Below, piece after piece: positions 11,035 through 20,201 of a stretch of 64,000 bases of DNA. A program made the position numbers and the translations under genes. The stretch is taken from contig JAGVVL010000001.1 in assembly GCA_018287875.1 (NCBI GenBank), positions 3,162,001 to 3,226,000 of the forward strand, in the 5' to 3' direction. How positions within the stretch are numbered: position 1 is the first letter of the stretch; each line of letters begins with the position of its first letter. The DNA comes from Nigrospora sphaerica (taxonomy: Eukaryota; Ascomycota; Sordariomycetes; Amphisphaeriales; Apiosporaceae). The notes beneath the pieces were generated by a model that saw only the letters and a list, made by a program, of their open reading frames with translations, did no database searches and was not told where the DNA came from.

Positions 11035-12974
11035 GCAACCCGAGGGACCGGGACGGGATGGTTGAAGTACTCGGTGCTGTTGGAAATGCTTTGCTAGCAT
11101 GGCTTGTTCGTTCGTCCCTTCCTGCCTGGAATTTGCTTGGACCTTCCGCGTCCTCTTCTTCTTAGTGCATGTCAGCCTGTTATATTGGAGAAAGTTAGGA
11201 TGGTTTTTTATAATGCGAGAAAAGGATACCCAGTTCTTCTGCGCGGACCTGTTCCAGACCCCGACAAGCTGTTATTTGTTCCGAACAATCGATACAGTGA
11301 GTTGTATCGAAGAGGGAACCCAGTGCAACTTGGCTATCAGTGCCCGCGTATTGCCCAGATATAAAGCAAAGAAGTCTCCTTCTTATACCAACGTACCGCA
11401 TGGGTTCCCAAGTGGAATGATACCATCTGGCTTTGGTTGAGTTGCCCTTGCCCACCCTTTCACAACCGCACCGAATTGCGTGTCGTCCGGTATTCAATGA
11501 CCACTAGCCCTTGACCTGCCCAACTGCTGAGTACTTCCCGCACTTCATCTACGCCGCACGCCGAGAGGGGCATGCGCAAGGAGCAACTACACTCGCCGCC
11601 GCGACGACACCCTCGTTTCCCCCGGTTCCGGACCGCACGCGTCGGACCGACGTTCCTTCCTCCGCAGCCGTCGAGGACATTTTCCCCCTCGAGGCTCGGA
11701 CAGCTGGGGCTTCGGTATCCCTTCCTCGGACCACTTTCCCGCTGTGTGCTTTCGTTCACCTAGCCGGACGAGGTACAAGCGTTGGTTACGCAACCACGAC
11801 GCGCGAGCGCAAGCAGAGAGTCAATACCACCCCGACCGCGTAAGGGCCCGCGCATTCATTCACTTTTCCAACCCCGAGGTGTACTCGCTCTGAGAGGGCA
11901 GGGGGCGAACGGCGCTTGCCCTGTTTTCGCCTCTTTCACCCCTTCCGTACGCAATCAACAGTCACCGCCACGCATAACCCCCCTTTTCTCTCCCTCTCTT
12001 CCTCGGATTTACGCTCTCTCTTCCCACGAATACGCCAAGGACGGGCCTAATATTTATTTGCCGTCTCAGCATACCGACCACAGCCCCCTTCTTGATTTGT
12101 CTTTTCGTCCCTGCCAAACTCCAACCAGAACGTTTGCGCAAGCAACAACGTTGCAACTGAGCAAGACGATCCGCCCGACCCGACTTCAACAGCTCTGTGT
12201 CATTGGGCCTGGCGGTATCCCCCGTAAGACTCTCACTCGCCCTTTTCTCTTCTTCTTTTTCATCTTGCCCCGGTTTGTGACTCAAACAACATCCAAGACA
12301 TTGCCGCCGCCCCCGCCCCTTCCTCACTCTTCACCAATCAACCAACACTGTTCACACAATCTCGATACTCTCTTTCGCACAGCCTGAACACTCTCTGCCT
12401 TTCATTGCCCCAACTTTACTCCCTGCCTTCCATCGTCAGTAGCCTTGCGGACTCATCCACTAGGAATTCGTTTGACCAACGCTTGTATCTTCGGTAGTTA
12501 CAGATAGATGAGAAGCAGAGAACACAGACAGACGAGGAACTGAGAATACAGATAGACAAGGAACATATATTACAGACAGACGAGAAGCAGAGAGTCGAGC
12601 TACTTAATATTTCGACATCCAGACAACACGCAAGGGGTGTGCCTACCATCAAAGAGGAAAGCTCGGAGACTCAGTTGGTTCCATTCGCGACGGTCCCCAT
12701 CTATCTCCAGGACGTCCCCATCTCAATACCAACCCCCAAATAACGGGGATAACAAAACCACGCCTCACTCCGTCGTCCCCGACTTCCGTCCCAGGAAAAC
12801 CGGCCACCAAGTCGAAGCGACCGGGATCTCCGGGTTCCCGCCTCGGTAACAAGCAAGCACAGCCTCACGCCGGCTCGCAAGGAAAGAGCTATCTAACCCG
12901 ACCCCATCATCCTACCCCTGCATCCCCCTACGCCCCTACACGCATAACCTACGGCGCCAAATCCGCCTCCCACC
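11035..12974. other. Intergenic / long leader upstream of Cys-His-rich gene
   Basis: Roughly 1.9 kb with no supported protein gene. From about 11900 to 12450 the plus strand is strongly pyrimidine-rich, as in long fungal 5' leaders. The open frame at 11782-12387 is low-complexity Pro/Ser/Thr-rich and I do not accept it as a gene. A four-copy 24-bp repeat occurs at 12500-12595. The ATG at 12975 sits in a good CACC context directly after this region. Confidence 0.45.
12500..12595. repeat. Imperfect tandem repeat, four 24-bp units
   Basis: Four consecutive 24-base units begin ACAGAYAGA, at 12500, 12524, 12548 and 12572. Units 1, 2 and 4 are closest to each other, while unit 3 has diverged at its 3' end. 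The unit is purine-rich on the plus strand. Because 24 is a multiple of three, the minus strand reads as an 8-residue Ser/Cys repeat within a 78-codon open frame, but nothing else supports translation of that frame. Confidence 0.8.
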
Positions 12975-14114
12975 ATGTGCTACATCGAGTACATCGGCTA
13001 CCACTGCGGCCACACGTCGATGGCGGTGCTGCGGGTGTGCCCGCTGACGACGCACCTGCCGACCAACCCCGTCTGCCCGCGCTCGGCGCACAGGCCGACG
13101 CAGCTGACGGCTGTGTGCCCGGCCTGCGCCCGCGTCCTGCACACGCGCTGGGTCGACCTCGTCATGTTCGAGCACCAGTGGATGCACGAACGCGGCACCT
13201 GCGCCTGCCCCGTTCGCTTCCCCCTGCTCCAGCACCCGCGCGCCGTCGGCGCCGGCGCCGGCGCCAGCGCCAGCCCCGACGACGACGAGCCGGCGCGCCG
13301 CGGTCGCGACGCCGCCCTCCTCGCCATCTCGGCCCGCATGGGCGACGCCGTCCGCGGCCTGGCACCCGGCGAGGCCCTCGACGGTGCCGCGCCCCGCGTG
13401 CCCGCGTCGCTGTCGCCAGAGACGGCCGCGACGCCCGGCGACGGCCGCGACGGCCCCAAGACGTCCTGGGACAACGTCGCGCCTCTCTGGGAAGTCGAGG
13501 AGAGCGAGGTGCGCGTCCGGTTGAGCAGCCAGTATGCCGCCGAATGGGTCCTGGACCATGGTAAGCGGCACCGCGACGGCGACTGTGCGTGCCCCGTCCG
13601 CTTCGAGCAGTACACCCCGCACCGCGTCACCGAGGAAGACGTCGCCGCCCAAGAGAAGAGCAGGCCCAGGCAGAGGGCCAAGAAGGGCACAGCCCGCAAT
13701 CGGACTAAGCGCAAGGCGTTCGGGACGGCGGCCAATACGGGGACGCCCTCGTCCCACGTCATGAGCGAGACGCTCCGTCTCTCCGACATCGTGGCCTGGA
13801 ACGTCATCGAGAAGTCCACCTCGTCTATCCGGCCATGGTCCGCGTGGCCCACCCGGCCGGAAGACTACGGCTTCAAGACCATTGCCGAAGCCGAGAACGC
13901 TCTTTGGGGCGAAGGTTCTGTTGCACCCAAGCCTTCCCTCTTGGCCGGCAAGGCCGTGGCTCCCGCCTTTTTTCACCAGGGGGAGCATCCCATTATCGGC
14001 TGGCCCATTGGCGCTGGGCCGGAGAATGGGGCCGAGAACTCGCACTCGCCCGCCTGGCACATGTGTGACTTGGCGCGTCCGCGACTTCGGCGATCGCGGT
14101 CGTCCGAATGGTGA
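12975..14114 (+). CDS. Uncharacterised Cys/His-rich protein with duplicated HxxxH-CxCPVRF motif
   Basis: I do not recognise this 379-residue intronless protein. Residues 1-58 carry many cysteines and histidines, including a CPAC pair at 48-51. A motif H-x3-H-x4-C-x-C-P-V-R-F occurs twice with identical spacing, at residues 67-82 and 195-210, each shortly after a Trp-Val pair (59-60 and 191-192). Between the copies is a low-complexity Ala/Gly/Asp region (about 90-165), and after the second copy a basic stretch (about 225-250, many K/R) that could be a nuclear signal. The spacing suggests two metal-binding modules, which is inference. ATG 12975 was chosen because it has a CACC context and begins the Cys-rich region. 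No signal peptide or membrane segment is visible. The long antisense frame is a GC-bias shadow. Confidence 0.75.
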   Translation: MCYIEYIGYHCGHTSMAVLRVCPLTTHLPTNPVCPRSAHRPTQLTAVCPACARVLHTRWVDLVMFEHQWMHERGTCACPVRFPLLQHPRAVGAGAGASASPDDDEPARRGRDAALLAISARMGDAVRGLAPGEALDGAAPRVPASLSPETAATPGDGRDGPKTSWDNVAPLWEVEESEVRVRLSSQYAAEWVLDHGKRHRDGDCACPVRFEQYTPHRVTEEDVAAQEKSRPRQRAKKGTARNRTKRKAFGTAANTGTPSSHVMSETLRLSDIVAWNVIEKSTSSIRPWSAWPTRPEDYGFKTIAEAENALWGEGSVAPKPSLLAGKAVAPAFFHQGEHPIIGWPIGAGPENGAENSHSPAWHMCDLARPRLRRSRSSEW

Positions 14115-14440
14115 GCCGCCAGAAAAGCCAGGTGTAGAACGCAAGTTACGATAGGAAAACGCCCAGGTCAGTAACCTCACCTTGATCACATTAAGCTCAA
14201 GCTAACCAACCCCTTCGGGCAGAAAATCCGGCCCGCCACCCCCTCCGAAACGGCCCAGGAAAAAGGAACCAGTCCCCGGTCTGATGAATCTGTAATATAT
14301 ACGGGGCCGAATACCTCTATGCAGTTTGCCATGAGCTCACCTATGGCCTATGGTACACGTGGATAGCCGGTTTGCGACGCAACTATTCGTTTACGGTTCG
14401 TGGCGCAGGTTTTCGGCACGCTGGTGTCATCCTTCGTTCT
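14115..14440. other. Short convergent intergenic gap
   Basis: This gap lies between the plus-strand Cys/His-rich gene and the 3' end of the minus-strand 49-kDa subunit gene. It should hold both 3' untranslated regions. I see nothing else in it. Confidence 0.5.
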
Positions 14441-16090
14441 CTACCGATCAACCTCGCCTAAAAACTCAGGGTCAGTATGCGACTCGCGTCTCTCCATCCG
14501 GAAACCAAAGTACTTACCAAACACCAAATCCATGGTTCCGATGACGGCGACGGCATCGGCCAGCAAGTGTCCCCGCGAGACATGGTCGAAACCACTCAAG
14601 TGGGCGAAACCAGGCGCACGGATGTGGCATCGGTACGGCCGTTCGCTGCCATCGCTCACAACGTAGACGCCCATCTCACCCTTCGGGGCCTCAATTACCG
14701 AGTAAGTATCACCCGGAGGCACGGCGTAGCCCTTGGTGTAAAGCAGGAAGTGGTGGATCAGAGACTCCATGTTCTCCTTCATGGCGGCGCGGGGCGGTGG
14801 TGAGACCTTGTAATCCTCAACTCTAACCGGGCCAGCAGGCATCTTGTTGAGGCACTGCTGGATGATACGGAGCGACTGTCGGAACTCCTCCATTCGGCAC
14901 AGGTATCGGTCGTAGCAGTCGCCGTTGACGCCCACGGGCACATCAAACTCGACCTGGTCGTACGCGTCATAGGGCTGACTCTTGCGGATGTCGTACGGCA
15001 CACCGGAACCTCGGAGCATGACGCCGCTAAAGGACAGGTTGAGGGCATCGGCGGCGGACACGACACCCACGCCCTGGAGTCGCTGGAGCCAGATACGGTT
15101 GTCTGTCAACATCTCCTCGGTCTCGTCGATCCGGTCGCCGAACTGGGTAGCCCATTGGTAGATGTCGTCGAGAAGACCGACGGGAATATCTTGGTGGACG
15201 CCTCCTGGCCGGATGTAGGCGGCGTGCAGACGGGCACCAGAGACACGTTCATAGAATTCCTGGAGACGAGTATTGCGTCAGTATTTTTTGGAGGTCATAG
15301 CAGGTCGCCCGCAAAGGGCCGAATCATGAGTTTTGCGTTCCGAGAGGCCTCTGGGCGAGAGTGAGGTTGTGTGTGCTTGTGTGCGTAGTGCCTGAGTAAC
15401 GGGTCGGCGTGGGCTCGTCCTTACCATGAGCTTCTCTCGTTCCTCGAAACCCCACAGGAAGGGCGTTAGGGCACCCACGTCCATGGCGTGGGACAGAACC
15501 GACATCAGGTGGTTCAGGATGCGGGTGATCTCGCCGAACATGGTGCGGATGAACTTGGCGCGCTCGGGAATCTCCACGTTGAGCAGCTTCTCGACGGCCA
15601 GCGCGAAGCATTGCTCGTTGGTCATCATGGAGACGTAGTCGAGGCGGTCGAAGTAGGGCAAGGCCTGCAGGTACGTCTTGTACTCAATCAACTTCTCGGT
15701 GCCGCGGTGCAGCAGGCCGACGTGGGGGTCAGCGCGGACGATCTCCTCTCCGCTCAGCTCGAGGATCAGGCGCAACACGCCGTGGGCGGCGGGATGCTGG
15801 GGGCCGAAGTTGACCGTGTAGTGGCGGACCTTGCGGTCCTCGACGCTGCCGTCGCGCGACTTCTCGACGGTGCCGTCCTCGGTCTGCGGGCGCTGCACGC
15901 CGTAGGGGTCGGCCGGGTGGGCAAAGTCGGGGTCGACGGGCAGGATGGTGGTACGGCCGTTGGGAAGCTCGTTGGCCCGGCGCAGGGCAGTCTGCGAGAA
16001 GGCGCGCACCGGCCGCGGCGTGGAGGGCGCTGCGAGCTGCAGGCGCCGGGCGCCGAAGCTGGCGAACCTGCGTAATGCCGCCATCTGCAT
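14441..16090 (-). CDS. nuo-49: NADH:ubiquinone oxidoreductase 49-kDa subunit (complex I)
   Basis: Core matrix-arm subunit of mitochondrial complex I (NDUFS2/NuoD family) that helps form the quinone site. Exons are 16090-15425, 15259-14518 and 14457-14441, giving 474 residues. Residues 1 to about 40 (MQMAALRRF..., Arg/Ala-rich) are a mitochondrial presequence. Family signatures include [45 protein letters not shown] and the C-terminal [12 protein letters not shown]. The last exon is only 17 nt and supplies the EVDR ending; its intron (60 bp, GTAAGT..TTTTTAG) is in frame and stop-free, so an unspliced reading would insert 20 residues before EVDR. The invariant FGEVDR ending shows that splicing is correct. 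The first intron is 165 bp. Confidence 0.97.
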
Positions 16091-17040
16091 GGTGGGTGGG
16101 ACAATTGGCCGTTGGGATCTCGAGGGGGAGAGGGGGAGCTCGCGTTGGCGATAGCGTCGGTGAAGTTCGAGCTGTTGTGCTCGTCATGGAGCACTCCGAC
16201 CCGGCCGTGGAGTTTTTCCGCCCAGTGGCCAATGGGAGCCCGTCCGTTTGCATTCGGGCATCGCCGCGGGCAGGCGTGGGTCTCCCGTGGCTCATCACTT
16301 TCCGTTTTCCCGTGGGGCCGACCCTCGACCCTTATTAACATGTATTCCCATGTGTTCCACTACCGTGTACCTACCTATCTGTGTGTACATCGGAAAACTC
16401 CACGTGCATCCCTGCGTCCAAGTACGATCGAGGATGACTTGTATTAAAGAGATAGGCAGGCAGAGGCGGGTAGGCGTGGCCTGAATAGCCGAGCCGAAAA
16501 ACTGGGGGAAGAACCTCCCGTGCCTCCCAATTGGACCTCTCTTTCTTACCTGCTCCTGTCCACCCCATACACACCACGAACAACCCACCCTCAGGTTGAA
16601 CCCCGGAATGTTGCGATTTGGGCCCTGCGCGAGGGGAGATTGCTTACACCCGGTCAGCAATTCACGAGCAGGGACGCTAGCAAGCGGGATCTAGGAGTAG
16701 CTACTCCCCTTGTGCCTGGCTATGACCTGCTCAGCTTCTCCCGGGGGCATTTTGTTGCCGCCTGACAGGTCACACAGCCGCAAGGGACTCAGCCGACTTA
16801 CATAGCCACTGACTAGATCCCCGGCCGCCTCCTTGGCAACAACCCGCCCCAGCGCTCGGATTCAGTAACTCCTAGTAGATATATGACGCCTACCTATGTC
16901 CGTTCCGAGGGAAAATCCCCTTATTTTTCATGTTTTCTTTTTCTTAGAAGCTGCGAAGTCCTCTCTTGCTAGGACACGGCGGAAGATCCTCTCCCCGAAA
17001 CAGAAACACGACCAGACCCATATATCTACTCAGCACAACC
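16091..17040. other. Divergent region between nuo-49 and a small hypothetical gene
   Basis: About 950 bp carrying the upstream region of the minus-strand complex I gene and the leader of the plus-strand gene at 17041. A GTACCTACCTAT word occurs at about 16367-16378. No gene is supported in it. Confidence 0.45.
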
Positions 17041-17625
17041 ATGGGCCTCAGAGACATGCTTAGGAGGCTGATCCCGGGCCACGAGGGTGACGGCCGGCCG
17101 GTAGGAGATGACGTCGATACTCCCGTGACACTCCCGCAAATCACGTTGCCTCGGGGCGACAGCCTCCCCGAGTTCGCCGAGAAGGCGACGGGGAAGCGGA
17201 GGCCCCCGAACACGGCGCCGGAAGCCCCCCCGGTAATGTCCCCTGCCCGCGACGCACCCACGGTGACGGGCCGCCGCCGGCCCTCGGCCGCCGCCGCGAC
17301 CACGCGGCCGAGGGCGCGGAGCCACGGCGCCCTTGGGCCCCTGGCGAAAGACAAGGCGGAAAACCCCACCGACTACCTTTACTTCGGCCCCGGACTGAAC
17401 ATGTCGGCGACAAGGCAGTCGGGCGGTGCCCCCGCCGGTGACACAACTAGGATCCCCGAGACCCGGCGAAGGGCGCTATCGTCCGGGTGTACTGTACCCC
17501 GATCCGACGACAGCGGTTTCCTAAACACTGGCGTGGCCGGCGCTCGGCAGCAAATGGGATACCAGAGCTTGACCTATGGTGGTTCCTTGCAATACGACTA
17601 CTCGGGAACCCAAGCACCGTTCTGA
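17041..17625 (+). CDS. Small hypothetical protein
   Basis: A 194-residue open frame from the ATG in ACAACCATGGGC, a good fungal start context, to the stop at 17623-17625. I recognise no family. The first 15 residues (MGLRDMLRRLIPGHE) could form a short amphipathic helix. The middle is Pro/Ala/Arg-rich and probably disordered. The C-terminal third has a more specific composition, with DYLYFGPGLN and a Gly/Tyr-rich tail (MGYQSLTYGGSLQYDYSG). There is no signal peptide and no membrane segment. The frame is not shadowed by another gene, which favours a real gene, but without homology the call is tentative. Confidence 0.5.
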   Translation: MGLRDMLRRLIPGHEGDGRPVGDDVDTPVTLPQITLPRGDSLPEFAEKATGKRRPPNTAPEAPPVMSPARDAPTVTGRRRPSAAAATTRPRARSHGALGPLAKDKAENPTDYLYFGPGLNMSATRQSGGAPAGDTTRIPETRRRALSSGCTVPRSDDSGFLNTGVAGARQQMGYQSLTYGGSLQYDYSGTQAPF

Positions 17626-17920
17626 AAAGTAATCACGCCGCGGGAAAGCGACGGTGGGGCGAGCCACAGTACCCGCGAGTAGCCTTTTCCCTTTTTGTTG
17701 CATGATATGTAGCTTTTGGACCAAGATACCCCTTTTCCACTATAGACTCAATAGACTGCTCACGACGAGGCCCTTCGCCTCCCACCTAAGCAGCCCGGGA
17801 GCTACAGATACCCGCAGAACGTCAGAATGGCTTCTTTTACTTTGGTATCTACGAACTCCCGCTTAGATTGTACCAGTGGCGCCCTTCTATGCCACTAACT
17901 AATGGACCGTATTTTCTGAT

Positions 17921-19269
17921 TCAGGTAAATTGAAGGAAGAACTTGAACGTCAAGCCGGGGAAGGCTGGGTCGGTCACAGCGATTTCCTGCCCCTCGACCA
18001 GGCCGAGCCCCTCCTCTAGAGTCTTGTCCAGGTTTGGTCTCGTTTGTTCTTCCAGTCCGGGTAGGCGCATGTAAAGTGTCTTGTTCTCGGCGGTGATGTT
18101 GGGTTTCTTGAGCTGGGCGCTGGCGTTGGTCGCCAGCGAGTCCACCAGCTCCTGCAATGTCCATTTGGGATTGACCTGCAGAGGCTTGGCGAGGCTGCCG
18201 CACACAGCACAGTCCTCCTTCTTCTCGTATTTGAATGTATTGGTGTAAATGGCCTCGTCGCCGTGGTACGACATGTAGTTGTCCTCGAAGCCAAGGGCCG
18301 GGGCGGCAGAAGTGGCAATTTTGAGGGCCTCGTTGCAACAACTGGCGGCGATGATGGCGTTGGTCGAGGCAATCGCCGGAATGATGTTCTTGATCACGCC
18401 CTGCGTCAAGGAATACGTCACGCCGGAGATCTTGAACTCGTTGGCGCGGGCCAGGGCCTTCTCATACAGCCAGGTGATGTGCTCGGGATCGTCCTTGTCC
18501 AGACTGGGGAAGGGTTTCTCCTGCTCCCATGCGATTATGTGTGCCCACTCAATGCAGTGCTCGGGCTGGCGGGGAATGGTGGCCAGGGTGCAAAGAGGAA
18601 CGGCGGCACGCGGCGCGTACAGGTCTAGCTGGCATTCGATACAAGGGGTCAGTGTCGGAAAGACAACGCGCGTCTGGCCCTTGAAACCCTCCGTACCGCC
18701 GTCGATCATGGGCTTGAGGGTGTCCGGGTTGTTATCGTCGACCATGTTGACGAGGGTGGCGTTCATCCACCGCCGCGCCTCGATGCTGTCGAGGCCGCAC
18801 ACGACCATCTGGAACTGCATGTAGAAGTCCTCGTCAAAGTCCTGGATCCTGCAGTTGTGCGGCGTGATCTTGACGCCCTTGACCCGGCGCTCGACAAAAG
18901 CGGCGGCGCACTCGGCTTTCGACCTGCCCACATCGTCCTTGCGGAACAGGAACTGGCGGTTGAGGTTGGAGATGTCGATCGTGTCTGTTGACCCGAGGGG
19001 CGGCGCGTTAGCAGGTGGTCGCTACGACGGGCAGCAGGATACACACCCATGTCAATAACATGAATGTCCCGGAAGCCGGAGAGGGCCAGGTCCTTGAGGA
19101 TCTCGCACCCTAAACCACCAGCTCCGATAACCAGAATCTTGGTCTTGCCCAGCGCATCGAGACCCTCGGGGCTGGTGTCGACATCGTCGTTGAAGGGGCC
19201 CTTGGTCTTGCGGATATGGTCCAGATACTGCCAGCGGTTGGCCCCGTCGGCTACGCTATCGACAGCCAT
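17921..19269 (-). CDS. UBA3: NEDD8-activating enzyme E1 catalytic subunit Uba3
   Basis: Catalytic half of the heterodimeric E1 that adenylates NEDD8/Rub1 and passes it to Ubc12 for cullin neddylation. Exons are 19269-19047 and 18984-17921; the 62-bp intron 18985-19046 begins GTGTGT and ends CAACAG. Joining gives ...HVIDM|DTIDISNLNRQFLFR, a hallmark of E1 enzymes. The product is 428 residues. The ATP-binding motif GAGGLGCEILKDLAL is in exon 1. The catalytic cysteine is about C206 in PLCTLATIP. CxxC pairs (CIEC; CAVC) are the expected zinc ligands. The C-terminal region after about residue 330 corresponds to the ubiquitin-fold E2-binding domain. The length is normal for the family. Divergent from Tel2. 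Confidence 0.95.
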
Positions 19270-20201
19270 GTTGGTGAGGCTATTGGCAAGTGATCTTTCT
19301 TCGCGAGGGCCACGAGAAAGCGGCTAGTACCTGCCTCCAGTGGCAGCAGTATCGTAAGAACCGCTGCAGATCCTGTGTGGCAGGGGCTGGGAGGCACAGG
19401 TATCGCAGTTGGAGCTGAAGGCACACGCAGGGAGGTCGCTACTACTACGGCGTATGGGTTAGGTAGTACATAGCAGCCTGCGTGGAGGGGTCATGTCAGA
19501 TGGGAAGTTGGCGGGGGAGCCGGTTGCTTAGGTAGGTAGATACTTATGTACATACATGTACTACGGATACTTACCTTCGGTACCCGGCAGAGCGCTTCTG
19601 AATTCGTAGGCACTGTAGGTGGGGTAGATACACGAGGTGGGGGTTCAAGGTTGGCCCTGGCCGTTGCCTAGGTAGTAGTAGGTGCTAGGGACGGATGTAC
19701 CTAAAGGGCTCGCGCTCGGGGCAGTACATAGGGTACCCGCCCATCCGATGTCATGGGACAGCCACATACAGCAGCTTCGAGAAAAGCATTACAAGAAGGG
19801 CACGACGAAGTGTCTGTCAGTAACCACCGGTTTCTGTAGACTGTTGATGGCTACCATGGTAGAGTTCCAGGATGGTAAGATGCAAACGCAATAGACGAGA
19901 GATAGGCAAGCCAAGTACATGTAGTTGCACCACTGTGAATCTGAAGAAGTAGGTACGGGAGTTTAGCGAGAAACCACATCCTTCCCATTTACCTGCAGCA
20001 GTACTGATTGTTCCACTATCTTCTACCCATGTAGAGATGATTTTCCACCAACACCACGGCAACCATATTGAACGCCAGGCCTGTTTCCCAGCTGCACACC
20101 CGACCATTAACGAAAACACCTCTGGCCAAAAAACGTCTCTTTCGACATGATCTCGTGAACCACACTCCACCTGAGACTCCCTACACAAAGACGCCGTGGA
20201 A
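19270..20201. other. Divergent region between UBA3 and Tel2
   Basis: 932 bp between two start codons. It is unusually rich in TAGGTA/TACCTA words, for example at 19529-19540 and 19668-19682, and in TACATGTA-like words around 19545-19562. No gene is supported. It presumably contains both promoters. Confidence 0.5.

Noticed and set aside
11782..12387. 201-codon plus-strand ORF
   Set aside because: Low-complexity Pro/Ser/Thr frame in a pyrimidine-rich leader, with no motif.
12936..14189. 417-codon antisense ORF opposite the Cys/His-rich gene
   Set aside because: Composition is Gly/Arg/Ala-rich with no motif. The sense strand carries the duplicated motif and a good start.
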